A model generated the notes under the pieces. That model made no database searches. It saw nothing but the letters and a program-made list of their open reading frames with translations, and was not told the DNA's origin. This document shows positions 30,976 through 38,738 of a DNA stretch of 64,000 nucleotides, in pieces. This DNA comes from Lachnospiraceae bacterium. GTDB taxonomy: Bacteria > Bacillota > Clostridia > Lachnospirales > Lachnospiraceae. Position 1 is the stretch's first letter; each line of letters starts with the position of its first letter. A program made the position numbers and the translations under genes. The stretch is taken from contig JAETRI010000007.1 in the NCBI GenBank assembly GCA_021770245.1, positions 80,381-144,380 of the forward strand. Direction: 5' to 3'.

Positions 30976-31365
30976 ATGAAGAAGACAGAGGTTGCCGGAA
31001 ATGCGGTTTATTCAGTGGTCAAGATCGTCGTTATTATCCTGGCGGTAATGTTTATCTACCGCCTGGCGACCATGGCCTATTCCTATGGAGAAAGGCTTTT
31101 CGGGGAACCTCCGATGACCACCGGGCCCGGCATGGATATCGTGATCACCATAGAGGAAACGGACAGCGAAAGGGACGTGGCGGAAAAGGTTGTGGATGCG
31201 GGCCTGGCCCGGGATGTGACGCTTTTCACCATTCAGGAAAAGCTGCTGGGTACGAAACAGGGTATCCAGCCCGGGACTTATACCCTGAATACCTCCCAGA
31301 CACCGGAGGAGATCATACAGGCGATGAGCGCTCTCCCGGCCGGTGAGAAAGAGGAGGAAGAATAG
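30976..31365 (+). CDS. Short MltG-like membrane protein without catalytic domain
   Basis: 129 residues. One membrane segment (about residues 15-33), then a LysM-like domain with I-E-E-T-D-S-E-R-D-V-A-E-K-V-V-D-A-G-L and I-Q-P-G-T-Y-T-L-N-T-S-Q-T-P-E-E-I, which is the N-terminal module of MltG (YceG). The catalytic transglycosylase part is missing; the protein ends in an acidic tail. The place between the ruvX group and trmR equals that of mltG in Bacillus. It may regulate or bind glycan rather than cut it. Confidence 0.75.
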   Translation: MKKTEVAGNAVYSVVKIVVIILAVMFIYRLATMAYSYGERLFGEPPMTTGPGMDIVITIEETDSERDVAEKVVDAGLARDVTLFTIQEKLLGTKQGIQPGTYTLNTSQTPEEIIQAMSALPAGEKEEEE

Positions 31366-31415
31366 GCGGCCTGAAAATTTGCATGTGCGCCGGAGCGCAC
31401 GGATGGGGTATGGCT

Positions 31416-32078
31416 ATGAAAACGGAAGAACGTCTGGCGGTATTCATCAATTCCCTGGATGGCGGAAACCCGGCATACCTGGAGGGATTGGAGAAAACGG
31501 CGAGGGACGGGGGCGTGCCGGTCATACGGAAGGAAACCCAGAGCCTGCTGCGGACACTGCTTGCGGCGGGAAGGCCGGGGCGTATCCTGGAGGTGGGAAC
31601 GGCAACGGGTTTTTCCGCCCTTTGTATGAGCGAATATGCGCCGCCGGGCTGTGAGATCACGACGATAGAGAAGTATGAAAAGAGGATCCCCGCCGCAAAG
31701 GAAAATTTCAAAAGATTCGGGAAGGAGGGATGTATCACGCTTCTGGAAGGGGATGCGGCGGACATTCTTCCCGGCCTTGCGGGACCGTATGGTTTTATCT
31801 TTATGGATGCGGCCAAGGGACAGTATCTGCATTTCCTGCCGGAGGTCTTCCGTCTCCTGGAACCCGGCGGCCTGCTGGTATCCGATAATGTGCTAAGAGG
31901 CGGAGACATCCTGGAATCCCGTTATGCGGTGACACGCAGGGACCGGACGATTCATGCCAGGATGCGGGAATACCTGTACGAGATCAAGCATCACCCTTTC
32001 CTGGTGACCGCTATCCTTCCCGTGGGAGACGGGGTGGCGGTGAGCGTGAAAAAAACGGACGGGAACGGCTGCGTATAG
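31416..32078 (+). CDS. trmR: tRNA 5-hydroxyuridine methyltransferase TrmR
   Basis: O-methyltransferase of 220 residues. Motif I is I-L-E-V-G-T-A-T-G-F-S-A-L, and the D-A-A-K-G-Q-Y stretch with the metal-binding Asp and D-N-V-L are visible, as in the COMT-like YrrM group. In Bacillus TrmR methylates ho5U34 in tRNA to mo5U. The next gene encodes the U32 peptidase-like enzyme needed for the hydroxylation step, which makes the assignment strong. ATG 31416 follows GGATGGGG. Confidence 0.82.
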   Translation: MKTEERLAVFINSLDGGNPAYLEGLEKTARDGGVPVIRKETQSLLRTLLAAGRPGRILEVGTATGFSALCMSEYAPPGCEITTIEKYEKRIPAAKENFKRFGKEGCITLLEGDAADILPGLAGPYGFIFMDAAKGQYLHFLPEVFRLLEPGGLLVSDNVLRGGDILESRYAVTRRDRTIHARMREYLYEIKHHPFLVTAILPVGDGVAVSVKKTDGNGCV

Positions 32079-32097
32079 GACGGCCGGGAAAACACAA

Positions 32098-32217
32098 GTT
32101 TGGAGGCAGTATCGCAAGCCCAGTTTGCGATAGGCAGGGATATAAATTTGAAACTGCGTTTCAAATTTTTTATTGGAGGCAGTATCGCAAGCTTAGCTTG
32201 CGATATGCAGGGGTATA
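32098..32217 (+). repeat. Duplicated palindromic leader before trhP
   Basis: Two direct copies of about 45 bp (32098-32143 and 32173-32217) start TTGGAGGCAGTATCGCAAGC and each contains a hairpin (TCGCAAGC..GCTTGCGA in the second) and AGGGR-TATA. Between them is AATTTGAAA-CTGCG-TTTCAAATT. The second copy ends in AGGGGTATAATA and the trhP ATG. Confidence 0.7.
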
Positions 32218-32220
32218 ATA

Positions 32221-33450
32221 ATGAGAAAAAAACCGGAACTGCTCATACCGGCCGGGAATCTGGAGGTGCTTAAAACTGCGGTGGTTTTCGGGGCGGATGC
32301 GGTCTATATAGGCGGAGAGGCCTTTAGCCTGCGGGCGAAGGCTAAAAATTTTTCAAAGGAAGATATGGAAGAAGGAATCCGTTTTGCCCACACGAACGGC
32401 GTGAAGGTATATGTGACGGCGAACATCCTGGCCCATAACGAGGATCTAAAGGAAGCGGAGCAATATTTTGAGGAGCTGAAGGCGATGGGGCCGGATGCCC
32501 TGATCATTTCGGATCCGGGCCTGTTTTTGATCGCCCGCCGGGTGTGGCCGGAGGCGGAGATCCATATCTCGACTCAGGCGAACAACACCAATTATATGAC
32601 ATACCGCTTCTGGTGGGAGCTCGGGGCAAAACGGGTGGTGTGCGCGCGGGAACTGACCCTGCGGGAAATCGGCGAAATCCGTTCCCGGATCCCGGAGGAA
32701 ATGGAGATCGAAAGTTTTGTGCACGGAGCTATGTGCATTTCCTATTCCGGAAGATGCCTGCTGAGCAACTATTTTACGGGAAGGGACGCGAACCATGGGG
32801 AATGCACCCATCCCTGCCGATGGAAATATGCGGTGATGGAAGAGAGCAGGCCCGGGGAATATCTGCCCGTATATGAAAACGAGAGAGGGACGTTCCTGTT
32901 TAACTCCGGGGATCTGTGCATGGTCGGGCATATCCCGGAGCTGGTGGAAGCGGGGATTGACAGCTTTAAGATAGAAGGGCGCATGAAAACAGCCCTGTAC
33001 GTGGCGGCAACGGCCAGGACCTACCGCAGGGCCCTGGATGATTATTTTGAATCGGAAGAAAAATACCGGCAGGGCAGGGACAGATATATGGAAGAGGCCG
33101 CCCGGTGTACCCACAGGCGGTTTACGACGGGCTTCTACTTTGGGAAACCCTCCGAAGAAGCGCAGATCTACGATGAGAGTACCTACATGAACGAATACAC
33201 CTATTTGGGCACGGTACATGATGTGGACGGGGAAGGATTTGCCTGGATCGAACAGCGTAATAAATTCTGCCTGGGGGATCGGATCGAAATCATGAGGCCG
33301 GACGGAAACGATGAGGCCGTCAAGGTGGAAGGGATCTGGAACGCGGACGGGGAAGCGATGGAAAGCGCCCCCCATGCCAGACAGATTCTTCGCCTGCGGC
33401 TCTCCGGGCCTACTGAGGTGTATGATCTGCTGCGGGTGCGGCGGCTTTAG
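32221..33450 (+). CDS. trhP: U32 family peptidase-like tRNA hydroxylation protein TrhP
   Basis: 409 residues with the U32 core: L-L-I-P-A-G-N-L-E-V-L-K-T-A at the start, G-A-D-A-V-Y-I-G-G, and the signature E-S-F-V-H-G-A-M-C-I-S-Y-S-G-R-C-L-L-S with clustered Cys that likely bind Fe-S. It matches TrhP (YrrN/YrrO, YegQ) involved in making 5-hydroxyuridine at tRNA position 34, using prephenate. Only one such gene is present, where Bacillus has two. It follows trmR directly. Confidence 0.9.
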   Translation: MRKKPELLIPAGNLEVLKTAVVFGADAVYIGGEAFSLRAKAKNFSKEDMEEGIRFAHTNGVKVYVTANILAHNEDLKEAEQYFEELKAMGPDALIISDPGLFLIARRVWPEAEIHISTQANNTNYMTYRFWWELGAKRVVCARELTLREIGEIRSRIPEEMEIESFVHGAMCISYSGRCLLSNYFTGRDANHGECTHPCRWKYAVMEESRPGEYLPVYENERGTFLFNSGDLCMVGHIPELVEAGIDSFKIEGRMKTALYVAATARTYRRALDDYFESEEKYRQGRDRYMEEAARCTHRRFTTGFYFGKPSEEAQIYDESTYMNEYTYLGTVHDVDGEGFAWIEQRNKFCLGDRIEIMRPDGNDEAVKVEGIWNADGEAMESAPHARQILRLRLSGPTEVYDLLRVRRL

Positions 33451-33456
33451 AAGCCA

Positions 33457-33688
33457 GGATAAACGCATGAACAGCCCTGAGGCCCCTGCGCCACCCCTGC
33501 CCGTCCCCGCAGGGCATGATGATCCATCGGGGACCCGCTTTCGCTCAGCCAAAAACGCAGCGGTACTAAGCTCGCAAGGGACGTGCTCGCTAAGTGCCGG
33601 CGTTTTTGGATGGTCCCCGATGGATCACCACGTCCGGCGGGGCCTGCCAGGGGCTGCACAGAGGCCGCAGGGCCGTTCATGCGTTTAG
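33457..33688. repeat. Long inverted-repeat element, copy 2
   Basis: Begins AGGATAAACGCATGAAC and ends with GTTCATGCGTTTA, outer arms complementary with mismatches. The core (GGGACCCGC, CCAAAAACGCAGCGGTACTAAG, TAAGTGCCGGCGTTTTTGG) is nearly the same as in copy 1, while the arms have their own sequence. It fills most of the 281-bp gap after trhP. Confidence 0.8.
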
Positions 33689-33731
33689 CATGGCATATTC
33701 GTAACGGCACAGACGAGTCCGAGAGAACGCT

Positions 33732-34892
33732 TCAGGCACCCCGCAGCTCCGCAATCCCCAGGTTTCTGTTTTCCAAAGGCCGGATCCACAGATGCCCGTC
33801 CGCATCCGGCACATTCTGGCAGATCGGTACCCGGCCCTCCTGGTCCCTTCCCTTGAGTGTCTCGAAGGTTCCCGCCGATGCCTTTCCGTTCCATTCCTGT
33901 ACGTTCCCGGCCCAGTCTAAGGTCATGATGTACATCCTGCCGTCGTAAAGCCCGTCCCGGAAATTTCCCATAATATTCTGAAAATATCTGTTTCCCTCCG
34001 CTATTTTCTCCTCAGCGATCTCAAATTGCTCGTGTCCTTCTCCATTCGGAAGGTTCGCGCTCCAGTTTCCGCGGTAACTGTGGCAGATCAGGGCGGAATC
34101 AGGCCTTGATGCTCCCTCTTGTCCGGAGACGGATGTACGGGCAGGCATGGGGTTGAGCAGCGTATTCACCCCGTCCGGAACGCTGCTGTCCTCATAATAC
34201 ATTCTCAGCCACATCCCTTCCCCTTCGCGCATACCCGCCTTCCAGCTTCCGTAATAATATTGGTCTCCCCCATATACCGCGATTCCCACACCGTCGGGCC
34301 GGTTCTGGACATCCCGTTCCCCATAATAATAAAAGTAACCCGGTTTATCCAGTGAGGCGGACATCTTTCTGTAATGCGCCAATCCGCTAAGATCCTGCAC
34401 GGCCTCCACATTCTCCCTGGCCCAATAATCCATCATTTCGGCCAGCATTTCCACGTTGGTTTTCTTTACGATTTCTCCGGAAAGGCCGTTGGCGCTCACT
34501 CCGGCCGGGCTTTTGGGCGAATCATTACCGGACACTCCCACCCCTTTCGCATCTGCTGCCGGGACGGTCTCCCCGTTCCCGCTCTTGGGCGTTTCGTCCT
34601 CTCCCGCCGTAATTTTGTTTTCGGACACGCTGTCCGCCGGCATCTCTCCAGTCACCTCAATGGTTTCCTGAACCTCCAGGGAAACGCGTTCTGCCTCCTG
34701 CCCTATTCCGTCGGCCTTCGGTTCCTCCGCAGGCTCCGTGGGGATGGATTCTTCGACCACGGCCAGATCCGCGGCCTGTGTCTCCTTCTTTTTCCGAACG
34801 GCGCTCACCGCACATAAAATCAGCACTGCCGCAATAAAAATAAGCAGCGCAGCGATCGGTATGAGTTCCTTTTTTAATCTGTCTTTTTCCAT
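33732..34892 (-). CDS. Membrane-anchored MORN-repeat protein
   Basis: 386 residues. One N-terminal membrane segment (about residues 10-31), then a long E/A/G-rich linker (about 35-150) and a C-terminal part with MORN-type units: Y-Y-G-E-R-D-x-x-N-R-P-D-G-V-G and Y-Y-G-S-W-K-A-G-M-R-E-G-E-G. MORN repeats bind lipids or proteins; here they would be outside the membrane. The ATG 34892 (or GTG 34895) follows GGGAGCC. Function unknown. Confidence 0.72.
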   Translation of the reverse strand: MEKDRLKKELIPIAALLIFIAAVLILCAVSAVRKKKETQAADLAVVEESIPTEPAEEPKADGIGQEAERVSLEVQETIEVTGEMPADSVSENKITAGEDETPKSGNGETVPAADAKGVGVSGNDSPKSPAGVSANGLSGEIVKKTNVEMLAEMMDYWARENVEAVQDLSGLAHYRKMSASLDKPGYFYYYGERDVQNRPDGVGIAVYGGDQYYYGSWKAGMREGEGMWLRMYYEDSSVPDGVNTLLNPMPARTSVSGQEGASRPDSALICHSYRGNWSANLPNGEGHEQFEIAEEKIAEGNRYFQNIMGNFRDGLYDGRMYIMTLDWAGNVQEWNGKASAGTFETLKGRDQEGRVPICQNVPDADGHLWIRPLENRNLGIAELRGA

Positions 34893-34898
34893 CACTCT

Positions 34899-34926
34899 GG
34901 CTCCCGTCTGCCCGCCTTATCGGGCA
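34899..34926 (-). promoter_or_regulatory. Palindrome plus AGACGGGAGC leader of the MORN gene
   Basis: On the minus strand GCCCG-ATAAGG-CGGGC is followed by AGACGGGAGCC, then the start codon. Same plan as at 10473, 11727, 22000 and 24384. Further upstream (34943-34979 on the plus strand) a TTGAAAAA...TTTTTCAA pair is present. Confidence 0.55.
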
Positions 34927-35018
34927 TTCCCATCAAGACCGTGAGGTTGAAAAACGGCTGAAAAGACATTTTTCAATCTGGTTCATCCTGCATACTGTAC
35001 AGCGGCCTATCCCCACTT

Positions 35019-35867
35019 TCAGGGGTGTTTCCCCTCCCTGCTTCTCACATAAATCTCCGTCCAGGCTGGCAGAAATCCCGCTGCCAGAGCGGTATTCATG
35101 GAACGGATATGGGAAGAAGCCGTGGCATAGAAAGGGATTTTCCCCCTGCGCAGGATCTCTTCCGCCAGCAGCCGCACCAGCGCGGTGCCGAGCCCCTTTC
35201 CTTCCCATCTGCTCCTCACATCCACGCCGATCTGCCACATATCCGGGCAGTCCGCGGCCGCACCGGCCATGGCCGCCGTCTCTCCGTCCGCCAAGGCCGC
35301 CACGGCCAGCTTTCCCGGCATCTGCTCCGAACTGCACAAGGCATGCCGGAACGGCCAGGGATCCCGGATCTCCCATAGATCGCTTTCCTCATACCAGCGT
35401 ACCGGGAAAAGCGGCTCCGTTTTCTCCCTTTGAGCCGCAGGCAGGAAATGCAGCCTGACGTCCGCGATCCGCTTTCCGTACCGCCGAAGCTGATCGTCCA
35501 GATCTCTCAGATCCTCAAAACGGCCGAACCACTCCGGCCTTCCCTTCTCGGACAGATAGGCCTTAACGCACCAGTCATAGATCCTTTCATCCGCCATCAT
35601 CCATACCCGCCCCATCCCGAATATGGCACGGAAAAAGGGATCCGTTCCTTCATAGATTCTGGGGACTTTTCCCGTTTCCTCTTCCATGCGTTCCCGCACC
35701 AGACCGGCATAGGCCGCCTCCGTCCAAAATCCCTGCTTCGGCAGGAGAGGCGTCCTCCCGATCCGGACATTTTCTTTTTTACCGTTTCCGGCGGGAAGCG
35801 GCCTCAGGCAACAGTCCGCTTCAAACTGCTCCGCCGCCCTGTTCAGAATCTCTTCCTCGATCCGCAT
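35019..35867 (-). CDS. GNAT family N-acetyltransferase
   Basis: 282 residues. The C-terminal 90 residues form a GNAT fold with the acetyl-CoA loop R-W-E-G-K-G-L-G-T-A-L-V-R-L-L-A-E-E-I. A later T-A-S-S-H-I-R-S-M-N-T-A-L-A-A-G-F is the motif after beta-5. The first 180 residues are an extension I do not recognise, with E-F-like W-rich segments. Substrate unknown. It has its own promoter about 140 bp upstream. Confidence 0.8.
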   Translation of the reverse strand: MRIEEEILNRAAEQFEADCCLRPLPAGNGKKENVRIGRTPLLPKQGFWTEAAYAGLVRERMEEETGKVPRIYEGTDPFFRAIFGMGRVWMMADERIYDWCVKAYLSEKGRPEWFGRFEDLRDLDDQLRRYGKRIADVRLHFLPAAQREKTEPLFPVRWYEESDLWEIRDPWPFRHALCSSEQMPGKLAVAALADGETAAMAGAAADCPDMWQIGVDVRSRWEGKGLGTALVRLLAEEILRRGKIPFYATASSHIRSMNTALAAGFLPAWTEIYVRSREGKHP

Positions 35868-35956
35868 ATTTCCTCAATATTCCGCCGCCGTAAGCGGCAT
35901 CCGCACCTCGGGTCACCCGTATCAGCCGCCCGCTTTCCCTTCCCAAAACAGAACCG

Positions 35957-35993
35957 GGCTAAAGACGATGAGCAATCGTCTCCTGCCCGGTCT
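35957..35993 (-). promoter_or_regulatory. Leader hairpin of the acetyltransferase gene
   Basis: ACCGGGC and GCCCGGT enclose GACGAT..ATCGTC, making a two-level stem between the promoter and the gene. On the plus strand it is followed by CTTTCC, so a weak bidirectional terminator is another option. Confidence 0.4.
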
Positions 35994-36003
35994 TTCCTAT
36001 CTC

Positions 36004-36032
36004 ATTATAGGGGAAACGGGCCCGTTTTACAA
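36004..36032 (-). promoter_or_regulatory. Promoter of the acetyltransferase gene
   Basis: On the minus strand TTGTAA (36027-36032), 17-bp spacer, TATAAT (36004-36009). The -10 is a perfect match. It lies about 140 bp before the ATG at 35867. Confidence 0.7.
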
Positions 36033-36052
36033 GATTTATCTCTCTTTTCGTC

Positions 36053-36262
36053 AGGACAAACGCATGAATGGCCCTGCGGCCCCCCTGCCCTGCGGAGCGT
36101 GGTGATCCATCGGGGACCCGCTCTCGCTCAGCCAAAAACGCAGCGGTACTAAGCTCGCAAAGGGCGCGCTCGCTAAGTGCCGGCGTTTTTGGATGGTCCC
36201 CGATGGATCACCACGCTTCGCAGGGCAGGGGGCCGCAGGGCCATTCATGCGTTTAGCGTGAC
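36053..36262. repeat. Long inverted-repeat element, copy 3
   Basis: Arms begin CAGGACAAACGCATGAATGG and end CCATTCATGCGTTTAGCGTG. They pair through GGCCCTGCGGCCCCC and CCTGCCCTGCG to the core, which again has CCAAAAACGCAGCGGTACTAAG and CTAAGTGCCGGCGTTTTTGG. The arm next to the core (GCGTGGTGATCCATCGGGGA) pairs with its partner. It separates two divergent promoters. Confidence 0.82.
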
Positions 36263-36279
36263 AGGAGTCCATAAATGTG

Positions 36280-36308
36280 TTGTAAATAGCAAAAAGTTCT
36301 TTTATAAT
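36280..36308 (+). promoter_or_regulatory. Promoter of the small kinase gene
   Basis: TTGTAA at 36280-36285, a 17-bp spacer, TATAAT at 36303-36308. Perfect -10 and spacing; about 85 bp before the start codon. Confidence 0.7.
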
Positions 36309-36394
36309 CAAATGTATCACCGCAAAGATAAATTTATTATGCAAAATAAGAGAGCCGGCAGGCTTGAGAAAAATCAAAATTTATGGAGACGCCC

Positions 36395-36931
36395 ATGGAA
36401 AAAAGAATGGTTGTAAATGAAAAAGAGTATCAAATAATTCGGTTATTGGGAAAAGGGAAAGGCGGCTATTCCTACCTGGCAGACGACGGGATGAAAAAAT
36501 ACGTCTTGAAGCAGATCCATCATGAACCCTGCGACTATTATCAGTTTGGGAATAAAATTGAGGCAGAGATAAACGACTATGAACGGCTAAAGGCAATCGG
36601 GATCCGGATTCCTGCCCTGCTCGATGTTGATGTGCAAAAGGAACGTATTTTGAAAGAATTTATTGACGGCGATACGATTTATGAACTGATTCTGCAGGAT
36701 AAAATGAAATCCGCCTATGTTGACGAACTTCGCAGTATGTGTGTTTTATTATACGCTGCCCATACGAATATCGATTATTTCCCGACAAATTTTGTGGTAC
36801 AGGACGAAAAACTATATTATATTGATTTTGAGTGCAACGACTACATGGACGAATGGAATTTTGAAAATTGGGGCATCCAATACTGGTCAAAAACGCCCGA
36901 ATTCCTTCAATATGTGAAAGAACATTCCTGA
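36395..36931 (+). CDS. Small protein-kinase-like protein
   Basis: 178 residues, AT-rich compared with neighbours. Gly-rich loop L-G-K-G-K-G-G-Y-S-Y near the start, the ATP-binding Lys in Y-V-L-K-Q, a catalytic-loop-like H-T-N-I-D-Y-F-P-T-N-F and a metal site Y-I-D-F-E. The loop and D-F-E are those of minimal RIO/aminoglycoside-kinase-like proteins, lacking the large C-lobe of typical Ser/Thr kinases. Substrate unknown. ATG 36395 follows GGAGA; an ATG at 36383 is possible. Its composition and isolation suggest recent acquisition. Confidence 0.75.
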   Translation: MEKRMVVNEKEYQIIRLLGKGKGGYSYLADDGMKKYVLKQIHHEPCDYYQFGNKIEAEINDYERLKAIGIRIPALLDVDVQKERILKEFIDGDTIYELILQDKMKSAYVDELRSMCVLLYAAHTNIDYFPTNFVVQDEKLYYIDFECNDYMDEWNFENWGIQYWSKTPEFLQYVKEHS

Positions 36932-37041
36932 TTCAAACGGCCTGAAACGCCTTTGCACAAAATAGATCATGACAGGTAACGGTTCAAACCCCCGCCCCCG
37001 GCGTCTGGGAGCCTGCGGGGTATTTGAACCGTATTGTCACA

Positions 37042-37923
37042 TCAACCTTCCTCCCGTTCCCCATGCCAGGCATCCAGCAGCTTATTCAGCAGCGCCAGAA
37101 GCTGCTGCTGTTCCTCCTCGTCCAGGGCCGTGAACATCCCCTGCATGCGGTCCTTATGCTGCCGTTTTAATGCTTTCATGGCCTCTTTCCCTTCATCGGT
37201 AATCGAGATATCTACGCCGCGCCTGTCCTGCTCGTTTTTCACGCGGACGATATACCCGGCATTTTCCAGCTTTCCCAGGATCTCGCTGAGGGAGCCCGGC
37301 TTCACGCCCAGTATGTCCTGAAGCCGCCGCTGGTTGATGAGGCCGCTTTCCGAAAGGATATAGAGAATGCGGAGCTGGCCCGCCCTGGGCAGGCCATTGT
37401 GATACAGATGATGGCCGCATTCCCGCAGACGGGCGGCCAGCTGGCTTTCCGGCGTATCCGCTTCCAGGTTGTGCAGAAAGGCAGCGGCATCGTCCTGCCC
37501 GCCATGCCTGTGGTGAGGATGGCCGCAGGGATGCGGCTCATGAGGATCCGGCCCATCGGGATGCCAATTTCCGCCGGCGTGTTCCCGGCGATGTTCACAT
37601 GCAGGGAAGTCATCATGTTTTCCATGGCCTCTGTGTTCCCCGTGCTCTTCCAATGCTCCCCGGCCCCCGTGTCTTCCCCGGCCCGCAGGTTCTCCATGTT
37701 CCCTGTATCTCCAATCCTCTCCTCGGCCTCCCTGTTCTCCATATTCCCCATGGTCTCCCCGGCCCGCAGGTTCTCTGCGGCCTCCATGCCCTTCACGATC
37801 CTCGTAACTGCGCCTCGAACGGTCCTCCAGGCCGAAATAGGATGCGCCGCGTCCGCAGCGCACCGTCTGCGCCGTACAATGATTGGGACAATGGGGGCAA
37901 GTGTTTTTATTCTCTTCTGCCAT
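37042..37923 (-). CDS. MarR-family regulator with long Cys/His-rich N-terminal extension
   Basis: 293 residues. The C-terminal 135 residues are a normal MarR winged helix (L-P-R-A-G-Q-L-R-I-L-Y-I-L, then S-L-S-E-I-L-G-K-L-E-N-A-G-Y-I-V-R and D-R-R-G-V-D-I-S-I-T). The first 155 residues begin with C-P-H-C-P-N-H-C and a further C-G-R-G, then a low-complexity stretch rich in G, E, H and R, ending with H-P-C-G-H-P-H-H-R-H-G-G. Metal binding is a reasonable inference. No effector gene is adjacent. Start is supported by AAGGAGGAAATC. Confidence 0.85.
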   Translation of the reverse strand: MAEENKNTCPHCPNHCTAQTVRCGRGASYFGLEDRSRRSYEDREGHGGRREPAGRGDHGEYGEQGGRGEDWRYREHGEPAGRGRHGGRGALEEHGEHRGHGKHDDFPACEHRREHAGGNWHPDGPDPHEPHPCGHPHHRHGGQDDAAAFLHNLEADTPESQLAARLRECGHHLYHNGLPRAGQLRILYILSESGLINQRRLQDILGVKPGSLSEILGKLENAGYIVRVKNEQDRRGVDISITDEGKEAMKALKRQHKDRMQGMFTALDEEEQQQLLALLNKLLDAWHGEREEG

Positions 37924-37955
37924 ATGATTTCCTCCTTATTTCCTCAATTATTTCT

Positions 37956-38009
37956 GTACCTTACTATTTGCATTTTATACCTGGATTTTTCTTTTGTCAA
38001 GGTACCTAA
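37956..38009 (-). promoter_or_regulatory. Promoter and possible operator of the MarR gene
   Basis: On the minus strand TTGACA (37995-38000) and TATAAA (37974-37979, 15-bp spacer; TAAAAT two bases on gives 17). GTACCTT at 37956 and AAGGTAC at 37999 form an inverted pair flanking it, and AGGTACCT (38000-38007) is itself palindromic. Autoregulation is plausible. Confidence 0.5.
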
Positions 38010-38071
38010 TATTATTTTTGAATGAATTTTTCACTCTCTTGTTGGAATTGCAAGATACGGAGGTAATAGAT

Positions 38072-38222
38072 TGAAAAATAAGCCCGATGGCTTATTTTTC
38101 AATCCTAATTTGTGCCGCAGGCGGCCCAAATCGAATCGCAGATGAGAAATCGCATCCGCGATTTCTCAGACATGAATCGAAGATTCATGTTGCGGTGCCG
38201 CAAAGGACGCGGCATGGAGGAT
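38072..38222 (+). repeat. Palindromic cassette before the antitoxin-toxin fusion gene
   Basis: TTGAAAAATAAGCC-CGAT-GGCTTATTTTTCAA (hairpin A) is followed by ATTTGTGCCGCAGGCGGCC, then GAGAAATCGCATCCGCGATTTCTC, CATGAATC-GAA-GATTCATG, and GACGCGGCATGGAGG. Order and sequence match 14293-14410 and, shortened, 11650-11720. Along with the promoter above it fills the 390-bp gap 37924-38313. Confidence 0.7.
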
Positions 38223-38313
38223 TATTGTGTATTGATATATCCGGAATATGAATTTGAATTTTGTACATAACTCTGTTTTAATTATGTGCAAAACAAGAAA
38301 GGAGGCGTTGAAG

Positions 38314-38667
38314 ATGCCACAGATCAGGCCAATTACGGACCTACGGAACACCAATGAAATTTCCGAAATCTGTCATGCCAAAAAAGAGCCTGTGTTCATT
38401 ACCAAAAACGGATATGGCGATCTTGTTGTCATGAGCATGGAAACATATGAGTCCATGCCGGAAACCGCCAAAACAGATGCTGCAATCTTAGAAGCAGAAA
38501 CCGAATATGCCCGGGACGGAATATTTCATGATGCCAGAAGCGCATTTGATTCTTTAAGGAAAGGGGCCTATGCCGGCAAGGGCTATCGGCAGCTTTTCGT
38601 CGGAAATGATACGGTTATTTACCGTATTGACGAAAAGCGCCGACAGGTTATCGTCATAACCGTCTGA
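38314..38667 (+). CDS. Phd/YefM antitoxin fused to the end of a RelE/ParE toxin
   Basis: 117 residues. The first 60 or so form a Phd/YefM antitoxin (I-T-D-L-R-N-T-N-E-I-S, T-K-N-G-Y-G-D-L-V-V-M-S), and D-A-R-S-A-F-D-S-L-R looks like its usual C-terminal end. What follows, K-G-Y-R-Q-L-F-V-G-N-D-T-V-I-Y-R-I-D-E, is the last strand region of a RelE/ParE toxin. The toxin N-terminus and middle are absent. An in-frame deletion in an antitoxin-toxin operon would give this. ATG 38314 follows AAGGAGGCG. Probably without toxin activity. Confidence 0.78.
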   Translation: MPQIRPITDLRNTNEISEICHAKKEPVFITKNGYGDLVVMSMETYESMPETAKTDAAILEAETEYARDGIFHDARSAFDSLRKGAYAGKGYRQLFVGNDTVIYRIDEKRRQVIVITV

Positions 38668-38738
38668 TACACTCCCAACCAGTTTTAACGCGCACGCGTT
38701 GTTTAACAGGGCCGTTCGTGCGCCGCCCCTTTTGCTCC

